Below, piece by piece: positions 5,864 through 8,655 of a DNA stretch of 8,655 nucleotides; the first letter of the stretch is position 1; the number at the start of each line of letters is the position of its first letter. The DNA lies in contig JBIIYQ010000118.1 of the NCBI GenBank assembly GCA_044346745.1, positions 1 through 8,655 of the forward strand. The letters run 5' to 3'. This DNA comes from UKL13-2 sp044346745 (lineage in GTDB: Bacteria > Pseudomonadota > Gammaproteobacteria > Burkholderiales > Usitatibacteraceae). Under the pieces are notes generated by a model. That model saw nothing but the letters and a program-made list of their open reading frames with translations. It did not search any database and had not been told where the DNA came from. The translations under genes were made by a program, and so were the position numbers.

Positions 5864-5878
5864 CTGGCCCCTTTGATT
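5864..5878 (-). repeat. AAAGGGGCCAG motif, possible mobile-element end remnant
   Basis: On the - strand, AATCAAAGGGGCCAG follows immediately after the thioredoxin-like stop codon. It matches 14 of 15 bases of 8637-8651 in inverted orientation. Similar GGGGTCAG/GGGGCCAG motifs recur, to my recollection, at the edges of Y1 (IS200/REP-associated) transposase elements in proteobacteria. On length alone the match is not significant. Confidence 0.35.
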
Positions 5879-6677
5879 ATTTGTTGGACTTCGACAAGAG
5901 AGCAGCATTGATCCAATTGTCTAGCCATTCGCGGTTCAATGAACCAATTTTGAACTGGCCTGCACTCTTAGGATTCTCCGAAGCGGTTGCAATTGCCCTA
6001 ATGATTCCAACTTCGTCTACAAGCAAAAAGCTAGGATAGGCCTGCACGCCGATTTGATCGATTAACGACTTTGCACTGACTAAGCTCTGCCACGCGAATT
6101 TATGTTTACGGTTGTATTTTTCGATTGCTGTCTGGTCATCAAAGGTAACGGCCAACATGCGCAAATCACTTCTTAGCCCAAGATATTCGTTGAGCATTGG
6201 CGTTTCCAAGATGCAAGGCAAGCACTCAGCGAAATAGAAGTTCATCAACGTTGGGCGGCCAAGCAAATCCTTGTTGCTCAGCGTTTTCCCTTGCGCGTCG
6301 AGAAGCTTGAATGAGGCCAAAGGTTTGCCGACCTGTAGCTGCATCTTGGCGCTGCGTGCTTGCTCTGCCTGCTTAGCACTTGCCAATTGCTCAGCAGTGG
6401 GTGGTAGCAGCAATTGGAACGTCCTGACATCCTCACCTTTTGGGCCAGTCGTCTTGATTTTGGCAAATTCCGCACCGCCGTCATACTTGCGAGAAAACTC
6501 CGCCAAGCTGATCTCAGTACTCTTTTCATCGAGAAACTTCACTACAACAGTTGGCTCCAAGTTGTGTTTGGCGCGGAATTTGGTCAACGCTTCGTCTGCC
6601 GCAAGAGCCGCAAACGACGAGGTCAATAAGGCAAAAAGCAACCCTAGGCACGAGATACTAAAGCGTGTTGGTCTCAA
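5877..6677 (-). CDS. Exported TlpA-like thioredoxin-fold protein
   Basis: This 266-residue protein begins with a Sec signal peptide (hydrophobic 8-24, likely cleavage after ALAA at 24-27), so it should act in the periplasm. The C-terminal half is a TlpA/AhpC-type thioredoxin domain: VGKPLASFKLLDAQGKTL (116-133), then LMNFYFAECLPC with the redox pair Cys152/Cys155, LAVTFD (175-180), and the cis-Pro loop YPSFLLVD (214-221). The usual WC before the motif is replaced by EC. The N-terminal region (28-115) is not recognised and ends in a charged helix rich in Ala/Gln/Lys. A role in disulfide reduction, as in cytochrome maturation, or in peroxide handling is possible; the partner is unknown. The start is a TTG at 6677, eight bases after AAGGAG. 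It overlaps the stop of a preceding 18-codon frame (TTGA). Confidence 0.82.
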   Translation of the reverse strand: MRPTRFSISCLGLLFALLTSSFAALAADEALTKFRAKHNLEPTVVVKFLDEKSTEISLAEFSRKYDGGAEFAKIKTTGPKGEDVRTFQLLLPPTAEQLASAKQAEQARSAKMQLQVGKPLASFKLLDAQGKTLSNKDLLGRPTLMNFYFAECLPCILETPMLNEYLGLRSDLRMLAVTFDDQTAIEKYNRKHKFAWQSLVSAKSLIDQIGVQAYPSFLLVDEVGIIRAIATASENPKSAGQFKIGSLNREWLDNWINAALLSKSNK

Positions 6678-6710
6678 GCGTGCATCTCCTTGTAGTGGAT
6701 CTTAGGCGGT

Positions 6711-6790
6711 GGAGTGAGATTGTTTTTCATTGGATTCGCATGAACAATATATGAAATCAGAAAGCTCTCCGGAACCGCCGCTAGTGGCCG
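6711..6790 (-). repeat. Diverged 80-bp intergenic repeat, copy B
   Basis: This is the second copy of the repeat at 5756-5835 (74% identity, no gaps). It lies between lysR and the thioredoxin-like gene and upstream of the latter. The conserved ATG (6730) opens an 18-codon frame whose TGA overlaps the TTG start of the thioredoxin-like gene. Its distal end (6773-6794) resembles the dispersed repeat at only 14 of 22 positions. Confidence 0.7.
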
Positions 6791-6847
6791 AAAACTACAA
6801 CCGCAATCTACCAGCAATCTAAATCGACCTAAACCGAAGCCCGCGTA

Positions 6848-7852
6848 TTATTTCTGGGCAAGAACACTTCTCGCCGTCGAAACATGCCCGAAGCGCCGGC
6901 TGTACCATTCCGGCCGCTCGGCCATCCTTAGATTCACCGCTTGATCGCGCGCGGCCTCAAGACCGGCAAATAATTTTCTCACGAAGTCGATGAAGACTTT
7001 GACTCGCGGATTGCGCCGCTGACTTGCGCTGTAGAAGAGGTTGACCGGTGGCGAGTCCATCATCTCCCATTCAGATAGGACAGGTACTAATCGTCCACTC
7101 TTTAGATCCGCCTGAGCGAAGATGTCCGATACGCGCGCAATGCCTTCGCCAGCCAGGACCAAGTCAAGATTGACGTCGCGGTGGTTACTCGTAAGCCATC
7201 CGCGAACGACCACAGATTCCTCAACATCGTCGCGAAGGTAGCGCCAAACGTCGATCACCGTTCCTTCAGGGTTGCGGAAGGGAAAGCACGTATGCCGCGC
7301 CAAATCGCTGGGACGGGCGGGGACACCATGGGACGCCCAATAAGCTGGCGCAGCACAAGTCAATTGCCGCGTTTGCGCGACCACTTTGTGCACTAACCCA
7401 GGAAGGGTTGGCCACCCTAACAATACAAATAAATCGACTGCACTCGCGTCAAGTTCGCTGACGCGGTTGACCACACGTACATCAAGCTGAATATCCGGGT
7501 AGCTTAAGTGAAACTTGGGCAAGGCTGGCACGAGACATTGCTGCGCTACATGTGCCATGGCGCCGATCACCAAGGGGCCTTTGGGCCGCATAGCCGCATT
7601 GGTGATCGAGTCGTCTGCGGCGGTAATTTGGTCCAATGCTGGCAGGCACGCTTCAAGGTAAGTCGCGCCGTCAGCTGTTAAGCTCAACCCATTGGTGGCA
7701 CGTTCGAAAAGTCGCGCGCCAAGGCTTTTTTCGAGTGTGTTGATGAGCTTGGAGATCGCGGGCACGCTGACTTCTAGCCGTCGGGCTGCACCTGAGAAGC
7801 TTTTTTCCTCGGCTGCAGCGACAAAATATTGGAGAGCACGTAGTTTGTCCAT
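6848..7852 (-). CDS. LysR-type transcriptional regulator
   Basis: This 334-residue LysR-family regulator has the N-terminal winged helix-turn-helix at 1-60: LQYFVAAAEEKSFSGAARRL, then VSVPAISKLINTLEKSLGARLFER. A linker helix (about 62-88) follows, then the periplasmic-binding-protein-like effector domain starting GPLVIGAM (92-99). It is somewhat longer than the usual ~300, mainly through a C-terminal extension after the FVRKLFAGLE segment. The ATG follows GGGG about nine bases upstream. It is divergently placed, 125 bp from a Bug-type gene, and such pairs usually mean that the regulator controls its neighbour and itself from the shared intergenic region, here with a T-N11-A palindrome at 7886-7900. 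The effector is unknown, probably a small carboxylate or aromatic acid by family habit. Confidence 0.93.
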   Translation of the reverse strand: MDKLRALQYFVAAAEEKSFSGAARRLEVSVPAISKLINTLEKSLGARLFERATNGLSLTADGATYLEACLPALDQITAADDSITNAAMRPKGPLVIGAMAHVAQQCLVPALPKFHLSYPDIQLDVRVVNRVSELDASAVDLFVLLGWPTLPGLVHKVVAQTRQLTCAAPAYWASHGVPARPSDLARHTCFPFRNPEGTVIDVWRYLRDDVEESVVVRGWLTSNHRDVNLDLVLAGEGIARVSDIFAQADLKSGRLVPVLSEWEMMDSPPVNLFYSASQRRNPRVKVFIDFVRKLFAGLEAARDQAVNLRMAERPEWYSRRFGHVSTARSVLAQK

Positions 7853-7885
7853 GGCGACCCCGAAAGTTGATGGAGGAATTCTGCG

Positions 7886-7900
7886 TTAACCAAAAGTTAA
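7886..7900. promoter_or_regulatory. Symmetrical T-N11-A palindrome, candidate LysR binding site
   Basis: TTAAC and GTTAA are perfect inverted arms around CAAAA, 34 bp upstream of the lysR start and 77 bp upstream of the Bug-type start. This fits the T-N11-A pattern of LysR recognition sites in a divergent promoter region. Confidence 0.65.
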
Positions 7901-7914
7901 AGGCAAGTTTGCCT
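7901..7914. promoter_or_regulatory. Second palindrome adjoining the LysR site
   Basis: AGGCAA and TTGCCT are perfect 6-bp arms around GT, directly abutting the T-N11-A palindrome on the Bug-gene side. It could be the activation half of the regulator's binding region, a site for another protein, or a small hairpin in the transcript. I see no convincing -35/-10 pair for the Bug-type gene. Confidence 0.4.
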
Positions 7915-7977
7915 GCCGGGATATTCCGTCTTCGCGATTCTCTCGCTATTGTTGCGACACACAACAGGGAGCTACTT

Positions 7978-8637
7978 ATGAAACACCGCACATTCTCGTT
8001 TTTGCTGGGCATCTGGCTTGCATTGACCACGCTGTTCGTCCAAGCCCAATATCCGAATAAACCCATTCGCATCATCGTGCCCTTTGCCGCAGGGGGCGCA
8101 TCCGATACCGCCGCTCGCTCTCTAGGGCAGGCCTTATCAAAATCGATGGGGCAGCCAGTGCTGATCGAAAACCGGCCCGGCGCGAGCGGAAGTCTCGCCG
8201 CCCAAGCGGTACTGACTGCGCCTGGTGACGGCTACACACTTTTGTGGGCAAGCGCCTCAATGGTTGCAATTCCGCTGGTGCAGAAGGCTTCGCCCTTTCA
8301 GTCCTTGAATGAGCTCACGCCGATTTCGATGGTGGGAAAATTGGGCTACTGCATGTACGTGCCGTCAAGCCTGCCGGTGAAGACGGTCGGCGAGTTCATT
8401 TCGTATGCGCGCGCTAATCCCGGGAAGCTCAGTTACGCGACGGGCTCACTCGGTGAATACATCGTCACCGAGCAGTTCATGAAAGCCGTTGGGATCAGTC
8501 TTGTGCAGGTCCCTTATAAGGGCAGCGCGCAAGCTATGCCCGACCTGATCGCGGGACGTGTGCACCTGAATTTCGGGCCATTTGCCGGCGGCCTGCCGCA
8601 TGTGAAGAGCGGCAAGCTCCGGATGTTGATGACATGA
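7978..8637 (+). pseudogene. Bug/TctC-type solute-binding protein, truncated at the C-terminus
   Basis: The first 219 residues match the Bug family, periplasmic receptors of tripartite tricarboxylate transport. A signal peptide (hydrophobic 7-21, likely cleavage after VQA) is followed by YPNKPIRIIVPFAAGGASD, IENRPGASGSLAA, DGYTLLWAS, LSYATGSLGE, VPYKGSAQAMPDLIAGRV and SGKLRML. Family members are about 320 residues and normally continue with AVT and the rest of the second lobe. Here the frame ends in LMT and a TGA, exactly where the sequence changes to a motif resembling mobile-element ends. About 100 residues needed to close the ligand cleft are missing, so the product is probably inactive. 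The ATG at 7978 has GGGAG seven bases upstream; upstream in-frame codons lack the family pattern. The divergent LysR gene is the likely regulator. The remaining part may lie beyond the window after an insertion. Confidence 0.8.
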
Positions 8638-8651
8638 ATTAAAGGGGCCAG
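8637..8651 (+). repeat. AAAGGGGCCAG motif at the break of the Bug-type gene
   Basis: AATTAAAGGGGCCAG begins on the last base of the premature TGA and matches 5864-5878 (opposite orientation) at 14 of 15 positions. It probably marks the edge of an element that continues past the window. Confidence 0.4.
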
Positions 8652-8655
8652 GCTC

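Noticed and set aside
5683..5928. 81-codon - strand frame between the thioredoxin-like and membrane-protein genes
   Set aside because: It overlaps the ends of both genes in another frame and has no ribosome site; its similarity to copy B is treated as the 80-bp repeat instead.
1..8655. CRISPR arrays, rRNA and tRNA genes
   Set aside because: No regularly spaced direct repeats and no sequence with rRNA or tRNA character were seen.

Overview
The window looks like a chromosomal stretch of a betaproteobacterium, probably Burkholderiales or a relative. The left part carries the ugd, rfaE1, hldD, comEA-like order common in that class, with the heptose kinase as a separate protein rather than the fused HldE of enterobacteria. 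The right end carries a LysR regulator divergent from a Bug/TctC-type binding protein gene, a pairing especially abundant in Burkholderiales.

Layout. Positions 1-2334 hold a tightly packed + strand surface-polysaccharide block: the end of UDP-glucose dehydrogenase, ADP-heptose pathway kinase RfaE1, and epimerase HldD. A ComEA-like secreted helix-hairpin-helix protein with a very long Lys/Ala/Glu-rich tail follows (2518-3150) and is closed by a strong intrinsic terminator (3165-3196). The accessory part begins there: a toxin-first type II toxin-antitoxin pair (3392-4001) with a palindrome just upstream, then an IS110-family element on the - strand (about 4019-5228). Further - strand genes follow: a small three-helix membrane protein (5316-5702), an exported TlpA-like thioredoxin-fold protein (5877-6677) and a LysR regulator (6848-7852). 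A divergent + strand Bug-type gene (7978-8637) is cut off at about two thirds of normal length, next to a GGGGCCAG-containing motif that also occurs in inverted orientation at 5864-5878.

Main discovery candidate. The IS110 element can be delimited from the window itself. Its two flanks, joined, rebuild a 22-bp sequence that has a near copy at 5818-5839 (19 of 22) and a weaker one at 3260-3281 (17 of 22). These are members of a dispersed intergenic repeat. The 237-nt non-coding end upstream of the transposase contains a 14-nt segment matching that target at 12 positions. It sits in an internal loop between a G/C-rich stem and an apical hairpin. A second loop carries GAATCT, identical to the transposon's own right end including the CT core. 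Circularisation would put TTGACA and TATGGT exactly 17 bp apart. Together this fits a bridge RNA that guides the element into a genomic repeat family.

The toxin-antitoxin genes lie between two same-orientation copies of this repeat. A longer, diverged 80-bp repeat (74% identical) precedes both the membrane-protein gene and the thioredoxin gene. All functional calls rest on sequence pattern recognition; no database search was run.
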